Shown in pieces: positions 53,452-64,000 of a DNA stretch of 64,000 bases. The notes under the pieces were generated by a model. That model was not told the DNA's origin. It did not search any database and saw only the letters and a list, made by a program, of their open reading frames with translations. The position numbers and the translations under genes were made by a program. The DNA is taken from the NCBI GenBank assembly GCA_030248215.1, contig JASANG010001329.1, positions 1-64,000 of the forward strand. Reading direction: 5' to 3'. This DNA comes from Enoplolaimus lenunculus (taxonomy: Eukaryota > Nematoda > Enoplea > Enoplida > Thoracostomopsidae). Numbering within the stretch: the stretch's first letter is position 1; each line of letters opens with the position of its first letter.

Positions 53452-55620
53452 GGTTTAGACTAATTCTACATATGTACGCGTAAAAATCGCTTCATGTTAG
53501 CTTTTATACCATAGCACTGTCGGTTCAATTGAAGGTTTTCCTACCGACAATTAAGGGTGGCAACTTGAATTGATACCATGAGGAGGGTTAAACTTTAGTT
53601 GATACTATCAAGTTAGTTTAGCGCATATTTGCAAAAATTTGGTTGTTCAGTTCGTGAAATTTTAGGTTACATGTAATCCTATCAATATTAGTAGGTAGTT
53701 CGGACAAAGGCTGCTGTAAAAAAATTACCGCTTATGGATTAAGCTGTTCTTTGATCAGAGGAATGTTTTCTAAGGCACTTTCTAGATAGCTATTCATACA
53801 AGACTTGTTCTAATAAAGCTGGCAACACCTCTCATAACATCTCGCATATGCTCGTGTGGATTTTGGGGTTGTCGCAGCAACAACAAGTATGCATCGTATG
53901 GAACACTGCTTCACGGGCCTCCGAAGTCAATTTAGAGCAAGAAAGGTACCACCTAGTCAAGCCCATTTAGTTCCCGCAATGAAAATTTCTCATTCGCCCC
54001 ACTCAACATTCTGACTCTTTTGAGCAATTTAAATCATTAGGGGGAAATACTTTAATTGATACCCCTGGAGTAGAGGGAGTAGCTTTAACTGACATCTCAA
54101 ACGGGATTTTATTTGAACCGTTCTGTCTTTGTAAAAAGGCTATAATAGGTCCACGGGGACAATTGCGTTCAATGGTTTTTTTAAAAAATTTTCTTTCGTC
54201 TAATATGTTAGTTGAGATAAACTGCGTTCACGCACAGCTAAATCATATACGCCAGCGCTCCGTAACTTTTCCCTGAACCGTTCGCACCGCTGCGGTGCCT
54301 GCATCAACGTCATCCGAACGATGCATAATCAGCGAAAAAAATAACGCCGTATTTGAACGCTGATTCCGCTAATGCCGTTGAGCTATAAAATTCCATTTTT
54401 CAGAAACAGTGCAAATAGCAGTACAGCATGGAACGAAAACGGATTTGACCAACGTTGCACCAGAGGTAGATATTTGAAATTATCTTCTGATCGCAGAGAG
54501 TTAGCAGCTTCACGCAAATTTTACTCTTCAAGTCAAACAGTAAAGTTTCAAAATTAATCATCAGTCCAAAAAACGTACACATCTTTTTATATAACTTAAG
54601 TTCATTCTGACACTGGTTCACGCTTATATTCGCACGTCAATTGTCATTGGACGAATCCATTTCGTATCGCGGTTGAAACCACAAATCCTGACTACGATCA
54701 CGTTACTAGGAGGGTTGTTTGTAGCTTTAATTTAGTGTTTCAACATAAAAACTAATTAAAACCATTTTTGCTTAAATCAGATCGGCCATGTGCTCGTAGG
54801 CAGCTCAAAGTAGAAAAAGGGGCTTCAAGTTTTCGCAAAGTTTATGTAAAAACGTCAAATGACTTGCAAACAAAGTTGCAAGTTTCGGTGCCCTTACGCT
54901 GTCTAAAGACCTAACCAGACGGTTTCAATACGATTTGTTTAGCACCAAAACCATAAACCAGGAATGCGTGCTTGATGTAGCCGAACGCTAATGATCCCAC
55001 GAGCCCTAAACCAGTTTTTTTCGTTCATTCGGCGTGATTCCGCCACTACAATTGTTGATTAGCTTGCGTCTAGTTTTCCGCGCAGACATCGGGTGCACGA
55101 AAATCAATGCTTAGTAAAGCTTATGAAATAAAATTTTGTAATGTTTAAGTCTCAGTCGTGACCAGAGTGAATATTCTAGAAACATTCTGTGTTTGGTTAA
55201 CCTCTCGCACAGATGAGTGCTGATTTGAAAAGCAGTTGAGACTGAGCGGCAAGTGAGGCTAAAAATTTTCAATTTTTGCCTCAGTGTAGAAACCGTACTT
55301 CTGTATCGCATATACTCACTCCCTTTAACGAGCTTAGACGTATACGTTTGGCTACATTTTAGTTTACAGTTATCAAAATAGCTGTATCAGCATTATTTTA
55401 AACACCCTACTTATGCTTGACATCCGATTTCGGTATTTTTCACCCTTGTGAAACCCGAATAACCCTGACATATTCTCAAGTTTATTGCACCCGGTGAATG
55501 TCTGGGACTGTTATAATGACATCACCCTTTGAACTCAAGGTTCACACTTCAATCAAATTCTGTAGCTTGAGTGCAGTATTGTCAAAAATAAACATAATAA
55601 CACGCGACAACAAATGAGTT
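53452..55620. other. intergenic, nothing recognised
   Basis: No conserved frame, splice pair or repeat that I could support. A short frame at 54372-54557 has no match. Confidence 0.4.
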
Positions 55621-55679
55621 CGTTTTTTTAATTAATATGTTTTAGTGGCGAAAAAACGAAACTTAAAACCAGCTGAAAG

Positions 55680-56100
55680 CGCAACGGTAATGCTAACATT
55701 ATTCAGCTTACAGGCTAAATGTATTTAATGACCGGAATCAATAAAATAAATGCGATCTTGAAGTTTCTATGAGAAAATAGCTTTAAAGGTTCTTTCCTGA
55801 ATGTTTTGTACTACGTGAATTACAGCAGAATCGCTATTCTGCTACCTGAAGCTTGGGGGGCAGGTGGGGCTCATTCCTCCGAAATTTTTCGACCCTACGT
55901 GAAATATGATTTCACATGTAAGTTGTATAAAATCTTTGCGCGCTCCGCTTAACATTCTATTGCCGTTCTTGTTTACCGTACAAAACATTTGCTAGCAACA
56001 AACCAAGAGGTGGAATTGAAAATTCGAGTGAAATCTAAGCGCTATTGTAATAAATTTCAATCGGAACCAACAAAATAAATGCAATCTGTAGGTTTCTAGC
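55680..56100. repeat. diverged direct repeat pair left of the palindrome
   Basis: gaccggaatcaataaaataa..gcgatcttgaagtttcta at 55730 recurs as tcggaaccaacaaaataaat..gcaatctgtaggtttcta at 56060. A gggggcaggtggggctcatt patch resembling the repeats at 58080 and 62170 lies between. Confidence 0.5.
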
Positions 56101-56104
56101 GTCT

Positions 56105-56690
56105 GTTCCGCTATTCCCCCAGCCCGCGTTTACCCAAAAATCGTTGGATTTAAATTTTTTTGGCATATTTGAGCTTTTCCTGACCTCCCCTGATCATTCC
56201 ACGCCTAAGTTTGAATTTATGAAAAATTCGATTTTAAGGCTTTAAGGTCTTGTCTTCCCTTCGGAACCAGAAAAATTTTGCCAAAAAGTTCGACAAATTA
56301 TACATCGTTCGATGCAGCTTGCGGCGCTGTGTGCAATGGGGTTAAGTTTTTGCAATCACACGATTGGTTAACGAGTTATTGTGAAATAACTGATTTAACA
56401 CTGCCAACAGATTTGTGTCGGCGCCAAATCAGTTGTTGGACCATAATTCGTTAACCAATTGTCTGATTGCAAAAAAACTTAACACCATTACACTTAGCTC
56501 CGCAAGCTACATTGAATGGTATCTAATTTGTCAAACTTTTTGGCAAATTTTTTTGGGTCTTCCAATTTTTAAAAAAATCAAATTTAGACATGGAAACACG
56601 ACAGGATGTCAAGAGAAGCTAAAATATTCGAAAATTTTCAAAATAGAACTATTTTTGGTCAAACGCTGGCTGGAGGATAACGGAAAAAAC
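56105..56690. mobile_element. long palindrome, foldback MITE of about 585 bp
   Basis: The two halves are inverted copies over some 250-280 bp each. Pairs include ccagcccgcgtttacccaaa / ttggtcaaacgctggctgg at the outside, gcttgcggcgc / ctccgcaagc in the middle and gcaatcacacgattggttaa / ttaaccaattgtctgattgc near the centre. The centre (about 56385-56440) is itself partly symmetric (aactgatttaac / aaatcagtt). A 97-codon frame across it is a product of the fold. Confidence 0.8.
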
Positions 56691-56893
56691 CCAGTTTCAA
56701 AACGCTAAACTGGGACGTATAAATATTTGGTTTAGATGAAAACGATTACGTTGGTCACTGATTTGGTTAGGTGTACTTTTGGACGAAATATAAAAATAAA
56801 AACAGTTTGCGATTAGGTTCTAGGTACCTAATTCAGCACAGTCTACAGTCTAGCATTAAATGTACAAATTTCAGCACAACCCTAACCTCTGGT

Positions 56894-57080
56894 GGCCAAT
56901 ATATAACACAGGGTCGGAACGATAGTATAAGCCTAAGCCTTAGCCGAAGCCTAAGCCTAAGCGTAGGATGAGCATATGCATATGCCTCTAAGCCTTAGAA
57001 AAAAATTAGTCTAAAGCTTTAAGCTTTCTCCAATGAAGTCCCGCGGAAAAATGGTTCGCCCTTATAATCTTTACATGGCC
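56894..57080 (+). mobile_element. GCCTAA MITE
   Basis: Left end ggccaatatataacacaggg, right end ataatctttacatggcc; inside is agcctaagccttagccgaag and following units. The tail gaagtcccgcggaaaaatgg matches the family. Confidence 0.7.
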
Positions 57081-58020
57081 ACATTCGTCTTAATAGTATG
57101 GCTCAATTTTGTCGCGCACAATTTTAATTATAAATGCAATTAAAATAAATTGCTTTTACCCTGTTTGTTTTTGTTTTTCGTTTATAAAAATTTACCTCAA
57201 ACAATTCTTGAACCGATTTTCGGGGCTTATAAAACTCCTACTTTAACCAACTCGCAACGACAATCGGGTTGTCCCACATGCGTTGGCCGAGGATCAACTT
57301 TCACCCAATGCAGTAAAAAATAGATGTGGATGAAATCGTTTGGCTGGCACCATTTATTAAATGAAAACATGAAAAATTATACTTGAAATTTATACTAAAT
57401 TACCCTGTTGGTTTGTTTTATTCACTTGTTTTGAATCAATCCGACTCAAAGTCCGTTTATCTTACATATAAACGTGTTCAGATGTTTTCAGTCAGGAGTC
57501 TGCTGCAAATGCATGGACATCTCTGCGGGGGGGGATTGGGAGGCCGAGGCCTCGAAATTCAGTTGGTGTCCTCCAAATTGGACTCGGTCAAAAAGTAAAC
57601 AATCTTGAATTGCAATTGTAGGGGCCCTCCAAAATTATTCTGTGTCCCTTAAATACAATTTTCTGACTTCGCCCGTGTGTAGACAGGGCAATAGGGGTCC
57701 AGGGCGTTTGCCCTTCTCAACTTAAAGAAAAAGTGATGCCATAAACATAATTAGCGACATTGAAAACAAGTAGATGTTAAATCGAAATAAAAACCACGAA
57801 AAGTGATGGTACAAGAAGTTATTGAAAACTTCAATCATTTAGACTCCTGTTTATTTTATGATACGAAGCAATAAAGATTGTGCAGAGTCCACCAAACCCA
57901 ATCATCAACGAGTATGATTGTTGATATTCTGATTGCACCAAATTACTAATTATTTATGTATATCGTTTGTGAGCAAATTCATTTATCTTAATAAACATTT
58001 TCAAAATTTTTTTTCCAAAA
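57081..58020. other. intergenic with a G-run near 57520
   Basis: No gene recognised. A gcggggggggattgggaggc stretch and the following cctcgaaattcag, ccctccaaaattattctgtg resemble parts of the dispersed repeat at 58070-58240. Confidence 0.35.
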
Positions 58021-58059
58021 TCAACGCAGGAACCCAAAGGTTTGTTTTTTGATCCAACC

Positions 58060-58240
58060 GAGTCCATAGCCACGGATGCGGAGGCAGGGGGTCTCAGACT
58101 CTCTCCGGAAGAAATTTTGGCCCCCTAGAAAATTTTCAACCTTGCGTGTAAACTCAACAAAAATTCTTGTATGCCCCTCTTGAAAATTTTTTAGCTCCCA
58201 TAACAAGCGAGCTGGCGGCCTGGATACAACTTTGGTTGTA
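58060..58240. repeat. dispersed repeat (ccctagaaaattttcaac family)
   Basis: ggccccctagaaaattttca..ccttgcgtgtaaact matches cccccttagaaaattttcaa..tcttgcttataag at 62160-62280, and more weakly the patches at 55855 and 57520. Termini are unclear. Confidence 0.5.
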
Positions 58241-59086
58241 CTATAAGGTTACACTAATGCATACAGATTCGATTCAAGCCCAAAAATGTGTAACAAGAAC
58301 AAGTTTGGCCTTAACGAAGTAGCAGCCAATTGATGACAGTGGTAACAACTTTCAATTTGTTACACAAAAAGCTTCCGCTCCATTCGAAGGTTCTTACAAA
58401 CTTTGATTTTCTAAAATTACAGAGAAACCCGTGGCTTGGTATCATTGTAAATGTTTAAATTCAAAAATGAAAAGCATAAAAACAAAACGAAAGAGTCGAA
58501 CAAAACTGTACATAAAATAAGTCCGAAAACAACACTGTTAATACGGGTTTGTGTAAATAATGTATCGCATACATATTTTTCCTATTAAAGTTACCATATA
58601 CGCAGCTGTGTTTTACGGAAAAAATATTGTTAAATAAGGTTTGTTTATTCATCTATGAGTGGTAGAAGGGGCTACAAATTGCTAAAAGGGCAAATTAAGA
58701 TTTCATCCGATTTACAATTTTACAGGCATACAAAATCAATTTTTGAGGGACAGAGCACTAATGCCGTCCTCTGGCTACGGGCTCGGGTTAAATATTATCT
58801 TTTGAAGTTGAAGCAAAAAACAAATAAAGTTTCGCCTTTTTGCGTAAACATTTTTTATTCGTGACTCAAACAAACAAAACACGCACGGGTTTAAGTCACA
58901 CGTTGCGGGTATTAATCATTGAAGAATTAACAGCTACATGCAATAGTTATAGTCTGTAAAGTATTGTAGAATGTCAACTTAACAGCTTGTAACATAGAAT
59001 AAGCTTAGCTCGATGAACAATATTACATTTTGAGTGTACTTATCGCAAAATCAATTATTCCCTGATATACGTACAAGCGTAAAGCC
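58241..59086. other. intergenic, nothing recognised
   Basis: AT-rich; short frames at 58461 and 58655 carry no conserved motif. Confidence 0.4.
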
Positions 59087-59088
59087 TA

Positions 59089-59538
59089 CTGTAGTGACCC
59101 GAATAAGAGGGCGCAGGGTAATAAGGGGAGGTCCGTCGTTTTGAGTCCCAACCAATAGGAGTCCGTATCCCTAATAAGAGTCTGTAAGCGGATAGATTCC
59201 CTAAATCCTAATTAGAGTTCACTAAGGTCAGTTATTCTTAGTTGTAGTGCATAAATGACTCTAGGACCAAATAAAATTGAGTTCAAATCTTTAAGGCGTA
59301 CTTAAATTTTGAAAGTACATTCTTAAGTATAACCTTGAATGATCGGTCAAGCTATTGACGCAAGACAAATAAACGTTTAATTCAACGGATAATTGCAGTA
59401 CCGGATATAGATCAGTAACGAAGGGTGGTAGAGCGTTGGTTAAAAATAAATCACAGTCCGTAACCGAATAACATGGGGAGTACCCTCTGGAAAGGCCAAC
59501 TAAATATCAGTCTCCCCATCTTATTCGGGTCACTACAG
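59089..59538 (+). mobile_element. Tc1/mariner-type MITE, 450 bp, best copy
   Basis: Perfect inverted ends CTGTAGTGACCCGAATAAGA / tcttattcgggtcactacag are flanked by TA on both sides (59087-59088, 59539-59540). TA target duplication and CTGTAG ends fit Tc1/mariner-like elements. No transposase frame is inside. Confidence 0.9.
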
Positions 59539-59540
59539 TA

Positions 59541-60267
59541 CGGAACCATTACAAACTTTTTTCTTTCCATAATCCCAAAAACGTCAAACACAAATTTCGA
59601 ACGCAGCCTGCGAGAATGTCTGAACGAACTCCTGGTACATGGAACTGTGTTTTTAACTGATTACCCCACTGCAAACTAATTTTTTTTGCTTACCACGAAG
59701 TCATAGAGCTGTGAGCTGTGAAACATTTAATTAGGGACTTTTCGGACCAGTTTAGGGAGGGATCCGACTATCCTAACGACGGCCTGATTATCTCCGCGTA
59801 ACTCGCTGATAATACACACAGAACCCTTCAAGCATCGTTCGTTATGATCCAAGCACAAGAACAACTTTTGCTAGTACATCTTGCAAACTTTTATTGTTGC
59901 TATTCGCTACAGCAGAGACAGGAAAAGTCAATTAGGCTAAAATTAGCGTTTTTTGCGTGCAAAAAATACCGTATTGCTCTTCAATCCGAAGACACATGAC
60001 ATAAAAAGTGCAAAGCTGATAAAATTGGATCTGGTAAAGCTTCGAAGAACCCTCACAGGCAATTAAAGGTTATCTTTATCATATACCTTGGATTACTAGT
60101 AATGAAATTAGCAACAATCTATAAGCAGTGGCGCTGCAACCAGGGGGACCAGCGTGGGATCTTTCCGAGTCGTAAAGTCAGAAGATTTTGCATTTGCAAA
60201 AACGTTGAATGAAAATTTGAATTGTAGATACATAAACTGCAAAAAATAGTTAGTCAAATTAACTTTG
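59541..60267. other. intergenic, nothing recognised
   Basis: No exon or known repeat could be supported. Confidence 0.4.
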
Positions 60268-60398
60268 ACCGAAATAGGCTCTACGGGCCTACATAAATTG
60301 AGTCAAATTCGACTCCGCCAGAGTCAAACATACGGCTTAGTGTGTCGAATTTGACTCTTTTGGAGAGAGTCAATTTGACGCACCATTTTTACACTGTA
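60268..60398. mobile_element. GACTC palindromic MITE, left-truncated
   Basis: gaccgaaataggctctacgg, then gtcaaattcgactccgccag and ggagagagtcaatttgacgc..accatttttacactgt, match 38207-38417. The left arm is missing. Confidence 0.7.
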
Positions 60399-62155
60399 GT
60401 GAAACATATGTGAACAAGCATTGAAGGAGCCTAGATTAGTCTCGTGTTGGGTAGCAATTTTGAGGCCTTCAGCGTCACCGACAGAAGTTTAATTTTTCAA
60501 AAGTTTTCTCTTTTAACCAGTCCAGTGTTCTTACTTGATCGGGGCAGCCTCCAACTACCAACCCAAAATTCAGGTTTGTATAGTGGAAAAATTTCAATTT
60601 GCCAAATTGCAACCTTTAATCATGACATTATGCTGCTGAAATAGTTCACAACCAACAAAACGAATATTATATAATGCGGTAATCAAAACCTTTCGTCAGT
60701 CATAAAATAATAATTAATTTTGAAATCAAAGTTCGCAACAAAAAATACGAACGCTTGGTTTACAGTATAATTTTTTTAATATTTCAGTCTCATTTTTGAT
60801 TAGTGAATAACGCAAAGTTATCCGTGATGTATTTTACTGAGCAATAGACAAGTGTGTGGTATATTTATTGCGACATATTTCGACAGCGAGAAACTGAAAT
60901 TGGGTTTTGTTAGGACGTAGGCTTCTTTAGAAATACTAATCGATTCATTTTCTACTTTTACTCTAAAAGCTTAAACTAACTCTATTTAAGAATAAGCTAA
61001 TCTAGCAGAGTTAAACTAACTGTCTAGAATAGGTATATAACTGGTAGGTTACTGCTAAACTCATTTTTAATATGGCATAATCTTAGATTAATGTAAACTT
61101 AATTAATTCTAAATACGATATAATTTGTGAGCAGAGGTTATATACCTTAAATCAAAAATAAGTTTAGTTTAAACCGTTTTAAACTTAAAAATATGTTAGT
61201 TAAACTGAAACTTTAAAATTTTCGTTTAGTCCGTCCAGCCATTTATGTTCTCTTAAACACATATATATTCAAGTTTAGTTAAGCTATAATTCAAATTTAA
61301 GTTTTTAAAAGGTATGAGCATAAAACAAGCCATCTATTCTACAGTCTGCCGTTGCATGCAACAATTGCCGTATATTAAGGCCTGTCAGCAATACACAAGT
61401 ACATTATTGTCTCATTTGTCTTAGTTTTAAAGGTACAAATTAATCCTACTTATATTGCAAAAACGTAGAACATTAGGACTTAAAGCTTAAAATAAATTTC
61501 AAATTTGCTCGCCACATCGAAAACCAGCAGCATTCGTACTGCCGCTGTCTTGAGACTTAGCCTGCGGCGCGGAATACAACCTAATATTCAGAGTTAATCT
61601 AATCTTATTTCACAAGATTATACACATAGTGTTTTTCCTGTCTGCTCAGCACAGTTTTGCTTTTTTTGGTTTGCTCAACTTGCATAAAACTAATCTTACG
61701 AAACATATAAAAGTTATTTTCGTTTAAAACTTTTTTCATGGTTTTAAGGCGTGCATAGTCCGGCCTTTTCTAGAACGATAGTGTTTTGTTCATTTTGTGC
61801 TATTTTTAATCTAACGTGAGACGAACGCGGACGGTATTAAATTTCCAAGCAGAATAAAATTGCAAATTTTTTCAATTTTTTCTATGAGAGAAAGCTTCGC
61901 ATACATCATAAAATCGATAACGTCTAAATTTCTAAACCTTCAAATTTCGGTGCGAAATAACTCAACGCTGTCGAGCGAATTTTATGACGATGCAAAAAAT
62001 TTCAAAAAAATAATGGTTTTGGACAACAATTGTTTTCCCCTTTTACCGTAACTTGCCACTGATACTTGAGCGCGAATGTGCCAAATTCAACCATTAAAGA
62101 AAGAATCCAGTAAATCCTAAAATTTCGCTGCATCTATTTCTACGATCGGCTCTGT
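60399..62155. other. intergenic, nothing recognised
   Basis: AT-rich; 60960-61320 is rich in agtttaa / ttaaact words in both senses but forms no clean repeat. Confidence 0.35.
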
Positions 62156-62345
62156 GCATGGCTTTTCTAGCGGACCCGGAGCGAGAGGGGGCTAGGGAGT
62201 GCTCAGCCCCCCTAAAACAAATTACCCCCTTAGAAAATTTTCAATCTTGCTTATAAGTCATCGAAAGCTTTTATATATGCCCATCCTTAAATAGATTTGG
62301 CCGGCGTAGCATGATGAGCTTACTACAGGGCCGGTTGCTAGTCAA
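62156..62345. repeat. dispersed repeat related to 58060-58240
   Basis: It shares ccc..ttagaaaattttcaa..cttgc and a gagggggctagggag patch with the copy at 58060. Limits uncertain. Confidence 0.45.
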
Positions 62346-62796
62346 CGTGAAGACTAAATGACCAGAGGTATGGTATATTCTAGTATCATAAGTGAGTTCA
62401 ATTGCAGTGTCGCTCCATACTCTTGTTCCACTGTTTACCCAGTACATACGGGCCGAGTAAATAAAGCGCACCTATAAACGGACTAAATTCAAATTCAAAT
62501 GTTTGCTAAGACATCAATAGCATGACGAACATCAGACAGCAGAAGAAAACGAAAAAATGAGAAACAAACATAAACAAAGCCACTGGGTATAATAGTATTT
62601 TTCTGGCTTAAGTTATCAGATCACTACTGTTTTTATTCTAAAACTGTAGAAGGATATCCCTTTACATCCTACCAGTCACTGTATAGGAAACCTCCAAAAT
62701 ATGACAACGCAACGATTTTAGAAAAAATTTTCAGTTGTTTAAAATAATATCTCATGGGAATGTTGAAAATAAACTAAATATTGAGTAAAAAGTCTG

Positions 62797-62984
62797 GGCC
62801 AATGTAAAGAACAGCGGTGGAACAGTATTATAAGCTTATTCCTAAGACTAAGCCTAAACCTAAGCCTAAGCCTAAGCTTAAGCCTAAGCCTAAGGTTAAG
62901 CCAAGCAAGAAAATAGCATAAAGCTCAAGCTTATTCTATTCTAGTCCCACAGAAAACGTTCCGCCCCTGATCTTTACATGGGCC
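62797..62984 (+). mobile_element. GCCTAA MITE with perfect 8 bp target duplication
   Basis: Left end GGCCAATGTAAAGAACAGCG, right end CTGATCTTTACATGGGCC. The flanks are AAAGTCTG on both sides (62789-62796, 62985-62992). The middle has about eight GCCTAA units. Confidence 0.9.
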
Positions 62985-63224
62985 AAAGTCTGAAACTTAA
63001 TCCGCTTTTTTGTCGTGTCTCGGAATAAAATTTTAGTCAAAATATAAAATTAAAAAAGCCTGAACTGTAACAGGACGATAGCAGCGCAAATTGATATAAA
63101 TTGTAATAAATTGTTTAGCGATTACCTGAGCTTAATTTTTACTATTCGTTTATAGTCTATAAACTTTATTCAGATTCAGATTATATACGTGGATCGATCT
63201 CATGTTAAAAATTGCACTTTCTAG

Positions 63225-63344
63225 CAGGACAAGACCGGTGTGTGTATGAAAGACAATCACCCCAGAATCCGCAAACAAGATCCACCAACGATAATGGTTG
63301 AAAGTGTACCGTCGATTGTTTTGACAATTACCCCTAGCACTACG
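63225..63344 (+). CDS. possible internal exon, unidentified
   Basis: A 120 nt, phase 0/0 exon candidate lies between acceptor cactttctag and donor gttagt. It encodes exactly 40 codons starting QDKTGVCMKDNHPRIRKQDP and ending SVPSIVLTITPSTT. The frame is closed upstream by the tag of the acceptor itself. No family recognised; neighbouring exons not found. Confidence 0.3.
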
Positions 63345-63569
63345 GTTAGTTTTTTTGACAGCCTACCACAACGAAAAAGCGAAACACAACACACATTGTA
63401 CCCGGAGTCGAATAACTATAAAAAACCTGCTTCGTGAGCACACAACTTTTGTGGTCTATTTTGCGTATAAAAAAATGGGCGTGAATTGGGTCGTAGTGGT
63501 GGTGCTCTCTCTGGGAACGCACTAAATTACCGGATAAAGCCATGTGGTGATAAAACTAAATACAGATAC

Positions 63570-63720
63570 GCTATATATATAGATATATATAGATATATAT
63601 TATATATATTATATATATACAGATATATATAATATAGACATGTAAATATAAAATGTATGTATAGAATCAATGTATGTATGCATACTTAATACACATTTAA
63701 AGTAAATATATAAATAAACA
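63570..63720. repeat. AT microsatellite (agatatatat type)
   Basis: Runs of tatatagatatatatagata and tatatatattatatat, decaying into atgtatgta words. Confidence 0.9.
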
Positions 63721-64000
63721 AATATTCGTATACATTCCGAGGGATGCCAAGGAATGAGAGGCTGAAACGTCACCACGGAGACACAGCTGTAAAGTTAAAG
63801 GTGAAAATTAAAATTGCTGCCCACTCTCAGCTCCCTGAACTTCACTAGATGGTGGCCCTTTAATCAGGATGAGAGGGCACCCGAGTCCGGAGTGGGTACA
63901 TCCCTAGCCGACATCCTTGGAGATAATCGCGAAACTCCATAAGGTCCAGTGTGTATGCAGCAAAAGCGAACTAACGGAATCCGAACCCCCGACGAGCGTT
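63721..64000. other. unclassified GC-richer edge
   Basis: The sequence becomes more GC-balanced (gagaggctgaaacgtcaccacggagacacag..cgacatccttggagataatcg) with no coding frame of note. It may be the start of a further repeat cut by the window end. Confidence 0.3.

Noticed and set aside
56415-56708. 97-codon frame
   Set aside because: It lies in one arm of the long palindrome; no conserved motif.
1-64000. CRISPR arrays, bacterial operons, ribosome binding sites
   Set aside because: All recognised genes have spliceosomal introns and animal homologues; tandem repeats here lack the repeat-spacer pattern.

Overview
The window is AT-rich nuclear DNA of an animal. Protein-coding genes are split by GT..AG introns. 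The recognisable genes are animal housekeeping genes, and the space between and inside them is packed with small inverted-repeat transposons, a few tandem repeats and two non-LTR retrotransposons. I could not fix the phylum. A GCCTAA hexamer matching the nematode-type telomere unit is present, but it lies inside dispersed transposons and says nothing about the host.

Layout: 0-5 kb holds miniature transposons (MITEs) and one exon of MZT1 (gamma-tubulin complex adaptor, + strand, 2675-2839). ANAPC11, the RING subunit of the anaphase-promoting complex, lies at 5.38-6.03 kb (+). A minisatellite, several MITEs and a tandem array fill 6.4-13.6 kb. The 5' two exons of MRGBP (NuA4/TIP60 subunit, Eaf7 family) lie at 13.74-14.39 kb (-). 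LTV1 (40S ribosome assembly factor) occupies 16.6-30.3 kb (+) in ten recovered exons; its 7.9 kb intron contains a broken RNase H-bearing LINE, a decayed hAT-like transposase and more MITEs. Directly downstream, 30.7-36.5 kb is a complete-looking two-ORF LINE of L1/Tx1 type. An alpha-arrestin (ARRDC-like) gene is at 48.0-51.3 kb (-). The rest, 37-48 kb and 52-64 kb, is largely intergenic with MITEs, a 1.2 kb foldback element and a long palindrome.

Most notable: the LINE's ORF1 carries, after its zinc knuckle, a region that matches the NADAR/YbiA fold (an ADP-ribose/N-glycosidase family acting on nucleotides and, in bacteria, on ADP-ribosylated DNA). A retrotransposon nucleic-acid chaperone fused to a NADAR enzyme would be an unusual system. 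Second, many MITEs here share hAT-like CAGGGTGCAACC-type ends but carry different tandem hexamers beside those ends (CTCCGG, TTCCGG, ATTCCG, ATTCGG, CCTGTT), as if the hexamer box is exchanged or rapidly evolving while the architecture stays.

Exon limits below were read by eye from splice consensus, reading frame and family similarity recalled from memory; no database search was possible.
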